From contig JAVBJN010000113.1 of the NCBI GenBank assembly GCA_031546985.1, positions 1 through 37,292 on the forward strand: DNA of 37,292 nt, read 5' to 3'. This stretch comes from JAVBJN01 sp031546985. Its GTDB lineage: Bacteria; Bacteroidota; Bacteroidia; Chitinophagales; Chitinophagaceae. The notes under the pieces were generated by a model. It saw only the letters and a list, made by a program, of their open reading frames with translations. It was not told the origin of the DNA and searched no databases. Below, piece by piece: positions 9,169 through 17,479 of the stretch; within the stretch, counting starts at the first letter, position 1; the number at the start of each line of letters is the position of its first letter. Both the position numbers and the translations under genes were made by a program.

Positions 9169-9213
9169 CAAAATTACTGTAGGTGTTTGTAAGCGATCAC
9201 CCCGTTGAGACAT
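9169..9213 (-). promoter_or_regulatory. GGGG-N23 promoter with perfect -7 box
   Basis: Minus strand: ATGTCTC-AAC-GGGG (9200-9213), 23-bp spacer, then TAATTTTG (9169-9176), an exact TAnnTTTG. The box begins directly after the stop codon of the upstream gene (9224-9226). It drives the candidate RNA at 9025-9162 and possibly the RCC1 gene. Confidence 0.7.
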
Positions 9214-9223
9214 AAAAAAGGCC

Positions 9224-10483
9224 CTAAAGCACATTTTTTGATGGCGGAGTAGCTGTTACAATTTCGCCGGTTTGCATTGTTTTTTTAACCGTTTGGCCGC
9301 ACGCATCTACTACTTTCACTTCATAAACCACACCCGATGTGAGTTGCGGACTGGTAAAAGTTACCATTCCCGTGCTGGTGATCTGCATCAGGCAGGTCAT
9401 TTCCTTGTTTTTACCTTCTTCAGAAAACGAATAGGTATAGGGTGCTATGCCGTTAAGCGCCAGTGCCGGCACATAAAAACCAGGCATATTGCCTTTAACT
9501 TTTTGTACAATGCCTGCTGTTAGGTTTAATGCGGGTGAAGCAGCATAGGATAATGTATCGTCAATGCTGTAGGTACGCCCTTTGCCATCTTTCACCCTCA
9601 TGGTAAACGTATAGGTGCCGGGTACCGCCAACAAGCAGGATGGCGTTTCGAATTTCCTGTTTTTGGGTATTCTAACGCCCGCAGGCGCTTTGGTCATCAC
9701 AATACTAATATCTTGCTGGGCTATCCACTTTCCGTTGAGCCGCACCACACCTGAAGGTCTCACTACCAGTCCATTACAACTTTGTTCCTTATCGGTCAGG
9801 TTCATATAAAAATGGGTGCCTTTATTTAAGGATGGAAAAGGCTCCCCTTTTTCGACTACAGAATCTTCTGTAATAAACATATTAGCAGTAGCGGCTACCT
9901 GGCCACAATAATCGGCTACATAAAAAAGGTATTCCCCGGGTGTAATGTCGCACAGTTGCTGCAGGGGACTTACCAATTGCTCCAACTTGCGGCTGCCGCA
10001 ATAAGAACCGGGCGAAGAAAGCACACTCACCTCATAGGGCGACCGGCCGTTTTTAAGCCATACATCTATTTTCCGGCCCTGCTGGCCCTTTACCTGCTCA
10101 CACACATCCAGGCGTATTTCCGGAGCACTATAACCCGGCCCGCCTACGGTTACATCAATGGTCTTTTTTACTTCCGTAGCCTTGCAAGTTGCCTTTACCG
10201 TAACCTTATACGACCCGCGTCTGAGGCGGGCAAACGTAGCTTCTGCCCTTGCTGGCAGCACCTCGGGCCCAGTGGCCGAATAGCGGATATTCTGAAGATT
10301 GTATTTATCGGCACCAGTGAGTTTAATATCAAAACCACCATCTGAAGGGCAATAGGCGGATTGTATATTTACCGCCGCAGGATACCAGTCGGTACACTGC
10401 GCATGGCTATTTGCACTACCGGCGATAGTGCCTATCATGCCTATGCAGCAGAAGAGTTTGGTTAAAAGGGATTGTGACAACAT
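9224..10483 (-). CDS. Secreted protein of unknown function
   Basis: 419 aa from ATG 10483 (MLSQSLLTKL). A longer reading would need a TTG start nine bases upstream. A hydrophobic signal peptide ends near NSHAQ, followed by CTDWYPAAVNIQSAYC. Several cysteines are spread along the chain (for example DVCEQ, SYCGS, DYCGQ, DACGQ), suggesting disulfides or immunoglobulin-like repeats. The pattern resembles stretches of large gliding-adhesin-type Bacteroidota proteins (TPGEYLFYVADYCG, PGTYTFTMRVKDG). No T9SS sorting domain is visible; the chain stops at PPSKNVL, so it may be periplasmic, released or truncated. It has its own GGGG-N23 promoter (10514-10558), putting it in the same proposed regulon as its neighbours. 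No function assigned. Confidence 0.85.
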   Translation of the reverse strand: MLSQSLLTKLFCCIGMIGTIAGSANSHAQCTDWYPAAVNIQSAYCPSDGGFDIKLTGADKYNLQNIRYSATGPEVLPARAEATFARLRRGSYKVTVKATCKATEVKKTIDVTVGGPGYSAPEIRLDVCEQVKGQQGRKIDVWLKNGRSPYEVSVLSSPGSYCGSRKLEQLVSPLQQLCDITPGEYLFYVADYCGQVAATANMFITEDSVVEKGEPFPSLNKGTHFYMNLTDKEQSCNGLVVRPSGVVRLNGKWIAQQDISIVMTKAPAGVRIPKNRKFETPSCLLAVPGTYTFTMRVKDGKGRTYSIDDTLSYAASPALNLTAGIVQKVKGNMPGFYVPALALNGIAPYTYSFSEEGKNKEMTCLMQITSTGMVTFTSPQLTSGVVYEVKVVDACGQTVKKTMQTGEIVTATPPSKNVL

Positions 10484-10513
10484 AACGGGCAATGGTTCTT
10501 AAATGATTCACCA

Positions 10514-10558
10514 CAAAGGTCCCGACACCAGCGGAGAGAAAATACCCCTTTGAGACAT
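10514..10558 (-). promoter_or_regulatory. GGGG-N23 promoter of the secreted protein
   Basis: Minus strand: ATGTCTC-AAA-GGGG (10545-10558), 23-bp spacer, then GACCTTTG (10514-10521), one base off TAnnTTTG. The predicted start near 10507 gives a leader of about 24 nt before ATG 10483. The flank GGGGTATTTT also occurs upstream of the AraC pair at about 13000. Confidence 0.65.
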
Positions 10559-10580
10559 ATTTTCGTCCTTAAAACACAAA

Positions 10581-10602
10581 AGCAACCCGCTATGGGGTTG
10601 CC
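10581..10602 (-). terminator. Terminator of the AraC regulator pair
   Basis: Stem GCAACCC/GGGTTGC with a 6-nt loop, followed on the minus strand by TTTTGTGTTTT. It lies 24 bp after the stop of the 10626-11681 gene. Confidence 0.75.
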
Positions 10603-10625
10603 TGTATATCAAAAGGTGTCAACAA

Positions 10626-11681
10626 TCAGTATACCTCTTCTTCGGTATCGTTGTCGTCTGTATCCGGTACATCGCCATTGTCTACATTACGGAAAGCCTT
10701 AGGCGTCATGCCGGTATGCAGTTTAAATGCTTTGGCAAAATGGCTAAGGTTAGAATACCCGATCTCATGCCCTACATTGCCCACAGGCATGCCCTGTTTC
10801 AGCAGTTCCTTGGCCCTTTGCATACGGTAATCGTAGAAGTAATCGGAATAGTTTTTACCATACATTAAGCGGAACAGTGTTGCAAATTTTGTTTTACTCA
10901 TATGCGCGCTCTTGGCCGAGTCTTCGATAACCGGTACCGGCATATATATATTGTCTACAATCTTCGCTTTTATGTCTTCGAGCACCAGGGCATCTTTGGT
11001 CATTACTTTTTCTTCTTCTACCTCTTCTTCTACCAGGTTATTAAACAGGATAGCAACCAGGTTAAGCGCCACACCTTCTATATAGGAGGCTGCGACAGCC
11101 GGGAGCATCTTTATTTCAAATGCTTCCCTGATGAGGTTTTGTGAGTGCAGATCCAGGCTGGTGGTAAACTGCATAGGTTCGTAATGAACAAACTGCTGCA
11201 TGCGCGACACACTTACAGGAATTGAATTTTTTAAAAGGTGGCTATTGCCCCATGACCGTTGAAAGATGATGGTAAACACCTTCATGCGTGCATTAACAGG
11301 CGGCTTGTAGCTTAATCCGGTACCGCTGGAACTGAATAATACAGCTTCGAGCAGGTTACTGCCGGTGTCTACAATACGGCCACTGTCTTTATAGGTAACC
11401 ATAGGCTCGCCGCTAATATTAAACAGCACCTTAAAGTGCTCATTGCCCGGCTGGCTTCTGCGTATAAACTGCAACTCCTTTTTAAAAAGGCAATCTACCA
11501 TAAGCACTGCCAATCCGTTGGGCAGTTCATAAAATTCGTACCGTCCTTCGGCAAAAGATTCGGGAAATATGATGTGGTTGCCTTCCACATAAACCCCTCC
11601 GCCTGCGGCATGGTTCAATTCGCGGGCCAGATCGATAAACCATTTTCTATCGGTGCTCAGATAATATTCTATTGTTGTCAT
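10626..11681 (-). CDS. AraC-family transcriptional regulator 1
   Basis: 351-aa DNA-binding regulator. The N-terminal ~220 residues are a family-specific sensor region (FAEGRYEFYELPNGLAV, LFSSSGTGLSY) shared with the adjacent regulator. The C-terminal ~100 residues are an AraC/XylS double helix-turn-helix: first helix set around MSKTKFATLFRLMYG, second with the signature GYSNLSHFAKAFKLHTGMTP. An acidic tail (DTDDNDTEEEVY) ends the protein. It follows the paralog at 11721-12770 by 39 bp, so both probably share one transcript. Targets unknown; the three GGGG-N23 promoters just downstream are the obvious candidates by proximity only. The ligand cannot be read from sequence. Confidence 0.93.
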   Translation of the reverse strand: MTTIEYYLSTDRKWFIDLARELNHAAGGGVYVEGNHIIFPESFAEGRYEFYELPNGLAVLMVDCLFKKELQFIRRSQPGNEHFKVLFNISGEPMVTYKDSGRIVDTGSNLLEAVLFSSSGTGLSYKPPVNARMKVFTIIFQRSWGNSHLLKNSIPVSVSRMQQFVHYEPMQFTTSLDLHSQNLIREAFEIKMLPAVAASYIEGVALNLVAILFNNLVEEEVEEEKVMTKDALVLEDIKAKIVDNIYMPVPVIEDSAKSAHMSKTKFATLFRLMYGKNYSDYFYDYRMQRAKELLKQGMPVGNVGHEIGYSNLSHFAKAFKLHTGMTPKAFRNVDNGDVPDTDDNDTEEEVY

Positions 11682-11720
11682 ACAACCTTGTATTGTGGGG
11701 AATGGAAACTTAAAACAATG

Positions 11721-12770
11721 TTATTGACGTGCTTTCTTTTTATCGCGTTTGGCGAGCTGGTAAGCCTTTGGGGTAATGTTAAAAAAGCTCTTGAATGCTT
11801 TGGCAAAATGGCCCAGGTTGCTATAGCCAATGCTGGTAGCCACTTCGGTAACGGAAAGGCCGGAAGTGAGTAATTTGGTGGCTTCCTCCATTTTCATTTC
11901 GAGCACCAGATCGTAAAAGCTCTTGTTGTAAATAAGCCGGAATATTTCAGAGAATTTGGTTTTACTCATCATGCATTCTTTAGCCAGTTCGCTGATGGGG
12001 GCGATCTCCTGCGACAGATCTACTTCGATCTGCTCTTTCATATTCATCACCTTTATAGCATCGCCCAGCCGAAGACTGTTGTCGTTTTCATCTTTGAGTT
12101 GTCTGCTGCTTTTTCCTTCTACCATATTGCGGGTAAAAAGCGAAATAATGCGTTTGATATTGCCTTCCAGGAACAGGTTGTTCGCATAATGCAAGGTTTC
12201 CGGCGCCATCATTTCTTCGCTGAGATTAAGCATCTCCAGATCCAGATCTACCGTAAACTGTATGGGAAGATCCTGCGCTACAGCACGCACAATCTCGGCG
12301 TCTACAGGCAGGTCGGAGGTATGGTAACGCTGCCTTATCCAGTTACGTGAAACAATTATTTGTACCACTTTAAGTATTTCGCCGGGCGGCACGGTGAGCG
12401 ACAAGCTGGTTCCGGTAGAACTAAACAGAACCGCATCCTTCCAATCAGAGCCTATATCCAGCACGCGGCCGCTGTTTTTTACAACATAGATTTTAGAGAC
12501 ACTCAGGTTTACGTGCAGGCTGAAATAATCATTGCTTTTGATTTCTTTACGGATAAATTCGATACCCTGGAGAAACTGGCAGTCTATTAAGCAAATAAAC
12601 AGCCCGTCTTCCAGTTCGTAATACTCGTATATTCCTTTGGCAAAAGCAGGCGGAAATAGCAACTTGTTATCCTTCATGATAACAGGCTCTCCGATTACGG
12701 CAGACATAGCATCGGCCATATCCTTTATCCATTTTTTATTTGCCGAGAAATAATATTCTACTTTTTCCAT
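11721..12770 (-). CDS. AraC-family transcriptional regulator 2
   Basis: 349-aa paralog of the regulator at 10626-11681 with the same layout. The N-terminal sensor region carries the matching landmarks FAKGIYEYYELEDGLFI and LFSSTGTSLSL. The C-terminal AraC double helix-turn-helix has MSKTKFSEIFRLIYNKSFYDL then GYSNLGHFAKAFKSFFNITP. It is the first gene of the likely two-gene operon. The long AT-rich region upstream (12771-13440) contains TAATTTTG preceded at 24 bp by GGGGTATTTT, resembling the promoters of the nearby surface genes. Tandem paralogous AraC regulators suggest either heteromeric control or two related signals; this is inference. A basic tail (RDKKKARQ) contrasts with the acidic tail of its partner. 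Confidence 0.93.
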   Translation of the reverse strand: MEKVEYYFSANKKWIKDMADAMSAVIGEPVIMKDNKLLFPPAFAKGIYEYYELEDGLFICLIDCQFLQGIEFIRKEIKSNDYFSLHVNLSVSKIYVVKNSGRVLDIGSDWKDAVLFSSTGTSLSLTVPPGEILKVVQIIVSRNWIRQRYHTSDLPVDAEIVRAVAQDLPIQFTVDLDLEMLNLSEEMMAPETLHYANNLFLEGNIKRIISLFTRNMVEGKSSRQLKDENDNSLRLGDAIKVMNMKEQIEVDLSQEIAPISELAKECMMSKTKFSEIFRLIYNKSFYDLVLEMKMEEATKLLTSGLSVTEVATSIGYSNLGHFAKAFKSFFNITPKAYQLAKRDKKKARQ

Positions 12771-13440
12771 CTGATACGGTTGCTTTGAAACGGTAGATAA
12801 TATTCAAATTCATATACTACACATATGTAATATAATAAAAAAACATCATCCGGCAATTAACGTTGTGATTTAATAACCTATGGTTAAAAAGCACTTTATC
12901 TATCTATTAGACCGATTGCCGTTTTGTATGTTTTTTTAACGTTTGGGGATTATTTTCTACCACATGCAAAATTATGACCAGAAGCGCACTCCAAAATACC
13001 CCTATCGCCTAAATTATCGCTCCTAAAGAATTTAATTAAAAAACAGAAATTAAGCTCTCTAATTCCTTTAAAAATAAGTTAAATATATAATCATAAGCAC
13101 ATTTCGAATATATTTTAATCTATATTTTTAGAAACAACACACATAACAAACTTTAAAATCAGTATAATAGAACACATTTTCGTCCCATTTGATCAGAAAA
13201 TGGAATCTGGTCTATTTGAGCTAAAAAATGGCTGCCGGGGGTGATCAGGACAAGATCGCTGCTATAATTTTGCATCATATCCAAACATTGGACATACACT
13301 GTAAAATGTTGGAACAAACAGACTTCGTACAGCATAACCTGCTTAACTGGTAATTGCATGGCAAGCGGATTCTGCCCTTAACCCCGGCAGATGATTATCA
13401 ACCCAAGGCACGTAAACGTATAACGCGCCCCTAACCAAAA
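12771..13440. other. Long AT-rich intergenic region upstream of the AraC pair
   Basis: I see no supported gene here. At 12967-12974 the minus strand reads TAATTTTG, a perfect -7 box. GGGG (12999-13002) lies 24 bp upstream of it, within GGGGTATTTT. This is the best promoter candidate for the regulator pair, with a leader near 190 nt. Further away are CCATTT-N7-AAATGG (13185-13203) and an imperfect inverted repeat around 13279-13314. A 66-codon open frame at 13159-13359 has no recognisable features. Confidence 0.5.
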
Positions 13441-13466
13441 ACGCCCGGGATATAAATCCCGGGCGT
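13441..13466 (-). terminator. Terminator of the methyltransferase gene
   Basis: Perfect 11-bp GC-rich stem ACGCCCGGGAT/ATCCCGGGCGT around a 4-nt loop. On the minus strand it runs into TTTTGG. It lies 23 bp after the stop of the 13490-14158 gene. Confidence 0.9.
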
Positions 13467-13489
13467 TCCTATTTTAAAGTAACTGGTTA

Positions 13490-14158
13490 TTATTTTTCGG
13501 CTTTTACCAACACATACGTCCGGTCGGTCATTTCACCGGTATTGCTCATAACCTGCTCCTGCTCATTAAATATGCCGGTTACCGTTAGCCCTGCCTGCTC
13601 TAATAGTTCCTTCACCTTATCGCTGCCATACAGGTTAAAGCCGTATTGCACAAACGGAAGGTCTTTCATAAAAGATTCGGGAGCAAAAGCCAGCACCAGC
13701 ACCCCTCCGGGCTTAAGTACCCTGGCCAGCTCTGCCGCGTAAGCAGCTGGTTCTTTCCAGAAATAAAGGGTATTTACAGTAAAGATCTTATCAAAACTTC
13801 CGGCTGCCTTATCGATATGCAAGCCATCTGTGTGCTCAAAGCGGGCTCTGCCGTCGGTAGTGTATGCTTCATTAATACGATTGGCCTCAGCAATCATCGT
13901 GGGCGAAATATCTATACCGGTATACTGCAGCTCTACCGCCTGGTTGAGCAATGCGGCCAAATGGTTTCCGTTTCCGGGCCCTACTTCCAGCACCTGTTCG
14001 CCATCCTGCAATTGCAATTTTTTAATGGCCTGCGCAGTCATATTGCCATTTACCTGACTCATGATATGGCCGGTCTTAATGCCGTTATCGCCATCGGGGC
14101 AGCTGAGTTGCCTTGCCAGCTCTTCCCAATCGGGTGGTTGCTGTTCGGTATGGTCCAT
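13490..14158 (-). CDS. Class I SAM-dependent methyltransferase
   Basis: 222-aa cytosolic enzyme of the UbiE/methyltransf_11 type. Motif I, VLEVGPGNGNHLAAL (residues 56-70), binds S-adenosylmethionine. The acidic residue ending the second strand is in YTGIDISPTMIAEA. The post-I segment GSFDKIFTVNTLYFWKEP and LKPGGVLVLAFAPES complete the Rossmann-like fold. The acceptor cannot be named: quinone-type methyltransferases share this fold, but small-molecule or toxicant methylation is equally possible. It stands alone, flanked by terminators at 13441-13466 and 14213-14238. The start is the first ATG, followed by the hydrophilic stretch DHTEQQPPDWEE, and there is no signal peptide. Confidence 0.9.
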   Translation of the reverse strand: MDHTEQQPPDWEELARQLSCPDGDNGIKTGHIMSQVNGNMTAQAIKKLQLQDGEQVLEVGPGNGNHLAALLNQAVELQYTGIDISPTMIAEANRINEAYTTDGRARFEHTDGLHIDKAAGSFDKIFTVNTLYFWKEPAAYAAELARVLKPGGVLVLAFAPESFMKDLPFVQYGFNLYGSDKVKELLEQAGLTVTGIFNEQEQVMSNTGEMTDRTYVLVKAEK

Positions 14159-14212
14159 TATAAGATGTTTATGGTTATTATGCTGGTAAGTTAAACAGTT
14201 CTGCGCACAAAA

Positions 14213-14238
14213 AAGCCGGCTGCATCTGCAACCGGCTT
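14213..14238 (-). terminator. Terminator of the SGNH/PKD gene pair
   Basis: Stem AAGCCGG/CCGGCTT extended after one mismatch by TGCA/TGCA around a 2-nt loop. On the minus strand it runs into TTTTGTG. It lies 86 bp beyond the stop of the 14325-15587 gene. Confidence 0.85.
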
Positions 14239-14324
14239 ACGCCTCCCATCCCCCAACAGTATGTATGGCTATTTCAGTCTCATAAAAACATGATCATCAT
14301 TCTTCAGCGCCTGTACGTTTCGGG

Positions 14325-15587
14325 TTACAGGTGCTTCAGTTTTATTACTGCGGTATGATTGCCACAGTGTACCAGCACATTATATAAACCGGGAGCAAGG
14401 TTATTGATATCGAGTTTTGTCTCTAAAGCCGGTGCTACATTTTGCGTATATACTACTCTGCCTGCCAGATCGGTAATGGTTACCGCCGTTATCTTTTCTT
14501 TGGCATATACCGTAACGAATCCATTGGCCGGATTGGGGAACAAGCCTGCACGGGCTGCTTTCTCCACCTCAACAAGGCTGTTGGGCATACCTATAGTAAC
14601 ATTTTTGATTAACGTATCGCGGTCGTTGTTGCAAGTGCCTGCCACGAGCTTTACCTGGTAGTTGCCCTGTTGCGCATAGGTATGTACCGCGTTTTGCGTG
14701 GTAGCCGTATTACCATCGCCAAAGATCCACAGGAACTGTGTGGCATTGGTAGAGCTGTTGGTAAACGTGGTGGTATTGCCAGCGGTATTAAAATTAAAGT
14801 CTGCTACCGCAAAAGGATTATACTGGTACCAATTGTTGAGCTGGTCATAAGCTACCTGCTTGGCAGTGGTTTTAACAATACTTGCCTCCTGGGCGCTCAG
14901 CGAACCATTGAATGTGCAACCCAACGGATCTTTTTTAAAGAGCACACTGTAGAAAGTAGCGGCGGCGGCGTAGGTACCTTTGGGCGACGGGTGACTCATA
15001 TCGGCATCATACAATTCGATGGCAGGATTGCTCGCGCGCAGGCTGCGCCAGACTTTGGCCACAGGGCTTATAACACCATGGTTCATATTGGCCATATTGG
15101 TGTAACGCAACTGGAGCAAACTATCCATGCCCATATAGGTGCATACCGGCGGAAAAAAACCGCAATTGTCGGCATCTCCGTTCTTACGGCCCCAGGTCAT
15201 GTAAAACACGGTTTTGGCGCAACTGTTCTGGGCTTTTACCAGGCTGTCCAGTTTCCTGGCATAGGGGTAGCATTGCATTGTTACCTGCGCATCCGGGAAA
15301 CTGGGCAGCTGGCTTTGCTCCTGCAATACCACATAATCCCAGTTGCCCTGCGCTATGAGCGATAGCGTGGTGGCATTAGTGGTATGCTGCTGAAAAGTAT
15401 AACCACCAGGTGCGCTCGAATTAAAAATGAGTTGATCGCCATTGGAATTGGCCAGGTTTTTTATCGTTTGCGGCAGATCGTTTACATAAGTGTAGCTGTT
15501 ACCAATAAACAAAACCCGCAGCGTATCGCCAGCCCGGGATACCAGGGAACAGGCCGTTATACCTATTAATAATAATGTTGTTCGCAT
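14325..15587 (-). CDS. Secreted SGNH-fold hydrolase with PKD domain and T9SS sorting domain
   Basis: 420-aa exported protein. After a short signal peptide (ending VSRAG) comes an SGNH-like domain. Its block I is LFIGNSYTY, with the candidate nucleophile Ser31 in GNS rather than GDS. The C-terminal catalytic pair is DMSHPSPKG (Asp196, His199). Such domains deacylate carbohydrates or lipids; the substrate is unknown. A PKD domain follows (ADFNFNTAGN ... WIFGDGNTATTQNAVHTYAQQGNYQV), then a T9SS type A sorting domain (LFPNPANGFV ... GLYNVLVHCG). The gene starts 24 bp after the 15612-17279 gene, so the two are probably co-transcribed and end at the hairpin at 14213-14238. Confidence 0.9.
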   Translation of the reverse strand: MRTTLLLIGITACSLVSRAGDTLRVLFIGNSYTYVNDLPQTIKNLANSNGDQLIFNSSAPGGYTFQQHTTNATTLSLIAQGNWDYVVLQEQSQLPSFPDAQVTMQCYPYARKLDSLVKAQNSCAKTVFYMTWGRKNGDADNCGFFPPVCTYMGMDSLLQLRYTNMANMNHGVISPVAKVWRSLRASNPAIELYDADMSHPSPKGTYAAAATFYSVLFKKDPLGCTFNGSLSAQEASIVKTTAKQVAYDQLNNWYQYNPFAVADFNFNTAGNTTTFTNSSTNATQFLWIFGDGNTATTQNAVHTYAQQGNYQVKLVAGTCNNDRDTLIKNVTIGMPNSLVEVEKAARAGLFPNPANGFVTVYAKEKITAVTITDLAGRVVYTQNVAPALETKLDINNLAPGLYNVLVHCGNHTAVIKLKHL

Positions 15588-15611
15588 ACATTCGTTTTTT
15601 AATACAAAAAT

Positions 15612-17279
15612 CTAAGGTTCAATCTTGAGCTTATGGTGCAGGGTTTGCCCATGCTGTGCAATGCGCAGGAAATACACTCCCCTTTGCAATGCAGGCAACG
15701 TTATACTGCCCGCTACCCCACTAAACCGGGCAACCTCCCTGCCCGACACATCAAAAATACCGATATCGGCGCCTTCGAGGGCAGGATTCAGGTATAATTT
15801 TTCGTGTGCAGGATTGGGGTACACCAAATTCTCCTTTACAGACACCCATTCTTCCAAACCGGTTGGTGCCTGCACAATATGAATATAATCTGTCTTAACC
15901 GCAGAATCCGTTTTGCCACCATGCTCCACGGTAAGTTTTACCGAGTAAACGCCTGGCGCCATAAAACGTACCGCTGTGGCCGAAGAACTATCTGAGCCCT
16001 GCGCGTACTGTATTGTAGCCGGCGAGAACGACCATTTGCGGCGGCTTGCCATTACCGAGCTCATATCGTAAAACACAATAGTAGAAGTGGTGGTGCCCGT
16101 GGTACTGGCTGCCATAAAGTCTACCAATGGTACCGAAGTAATGTTGAGATAACCGGTTTTGGTTACCGAATCTTTGCCCAACGCATTGGTTACCACCAAC
16201 TGCACCGCATAAACACCCGGAACAGTACACTTTACCACAGGATTTTTAGAGGCGCTGTTGGTACCATTCTGGTAATTGACGGTATTGGGTGTAAAAGCCC
16301 ATTTCCAGGCAGTGGGCAGGTTCAGGCTTTGGTCGGTAAGCGCTATGGAAGTAGCTACCGTGCCATTAACCGGGTTGGCTGTAAATGCCGCCACCGGTGC
16401 AGAAGGCCCCGCATTGACCTGTATATAATTGTTTTGGGTAAGCGAGTCGCCGCCACCGGCATTAAATACCACCAGCTTGGCCGTATAATTACCTGCCGCA
16501 GTAAACTGCACCTGCGGATTGGCCGAGGTATTGCTGGTACCATTTACAAAAGTTACCGTATTGGGCGTATACGTCCATTTCCAGGAAGTAGGCGTGCCGG
16601 TACTGTTGTCGGTAAAAGCCACTGTGCTGTTTATATTAGTGGTGGTGGGCGCAGCGGTAAAAGCCGCAGTGGGCAAAGGTATGGCAGGACCGCCACCAGT
16701 GATGTTGATATTGTAATCTTCGGTTTCGCCCCAATCAAAAGTGCCGGTAGCATCGGTGGTGCAGGGCGAGGCATTGAGGTTACCTGCTACCCAGGTGTAG
16801 TCATCATCTTCAAAAACCATTACCCGCATACGCGTGGTGCCCGTTACGGCGCTGGCAGGTATAACTACATTGGCGGTAGCCGGGTTGGTAACCGCGCCAT
16901 TGATGGTTTGCTGCAGCACCCGCTCGCCCGGATCGGCAAAACTGTTATTCTTATTAAAATCTATATATACCGCAAGGAAGTGAATACTTGCACCTGCGCT
17001 GTGCGATACCGATAAGGCGTAAGTGCTACCTTTGGCCACACTTGGCGCGGTTATCGTATTGTAATAAGCGTAATGTGGCGCCGCGTACTGGTTGGTGCCT
17101 GTATTGTTGCTCAGGGTTCCAAAGCTCACATTAGAAATATAATGCGGTACCAGAAACCCATTTGCATCGTCATAACTGCCTACACAGTAAGGTGCAGGAT
17201 TGGTGATTTGTGCATACGATGTAAGTCCGGTGCCCAACGCCAGTGCTAACATTGCAAGTCTTAAAGCTCTCATAGCCAT
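15612..17279 (-). CDS. GEVED and triple-PKD T9SS surface protein
   Basis: 555-aa surface protein. Signal peptide ends LTSYAQ; a start two codons later (17273) is equally plausible. An N-terminal GEVED domain (AVYIDFNKNNSFADPGERV ... WGETEDYNI) fills about residues 40-195. Three PKD-like repeats follow, each with FTA or FMA, WKW/RKW and a GxYxxKLV-type end (TAAGNYTAKLVV, TVPGVYAVQLVV, MAPGVYSVKLTV). A T9SS type A sorting domain ends the chain (VYPNPAHEKLYL ... GVYFLRIAQ). This architecture is typical of Bacteroidota adhesins or substrate-binding scaffolds. It is probably the first gene of an operon with the SGNH hydrolase, so it may help dock that enzyme's substrate; this is inference. A TACTTTTA -7-like box lies at 17341-17348. 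Confidence 0.93.
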   Translation of the reverse strand: MAMRALRLAMLALALGTGLTSYAQITNPAPYCVGSYDDANGFLVPHYISNVSFGTLSNNTGTNQYAAPHYAYYNTITAPSVAKGSTYALSVSHSAGASIHFLAVYIDFNKNNSFADPGERVLQQTINGAVTNPATANVVIPASAVTGTTRMRVMVFEDDDYTWVAGNLNASPCTTDATGTFDWGETEDYNINITGGGPAIPLPTAAFTAAPTTTNINSTVAFTDNSTGTPTSWKWTYTPNTVTFVNGTSNTSANPQVQFTAAGNYTAKLVVFNAGGGDSLTQNNYIQVNAGPSAPVAAFTANPVNGTVATSIALTDQSLNLPTAWKWAFTPNTVNYQNGTNSASKNPVVKCTVPGVYAVQLVVTNALGKDSVTKTGYLNITSVPLVDFMAASTTGTTTSTIVFYDMSSVMASRRKWSFSPATIQYAQGSDSSSATAVRFMAPGVYSVKLTVEHGGKTDSAVKTDYIHIVQAPTGLEEWVSVKENLVYPNPAHEKLYLNPALEGADIGIFDVSGREVARFSGVAGSITLPALQRGVYFLRIAQHGQTLHHKLKIEP

Positions 17280-17479
17280 GTTGTGTGTTTTAGAATATAG
17301 ATTGCGCTGTTACCTTTTTGGATAACTTCTACGAAGACGGTAAAAGTAGCTGCAAGGTGGGCTTGCCCCGCCAAACCACGGGGTACAGAACAGGCGACAC
17401 CGGGCGCGAAAGGCGTTTTAAAACGGTGGACAGATTGGGGGACAAACCATAAAACAATGGTTATCAATAGTAATTATTC

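Noticed and set aside
13159..13359. 66-codon minus-strand ORF
   Set aside because: No signal, motif or family; it lies in a long intergenic region and covers inverted repeats.
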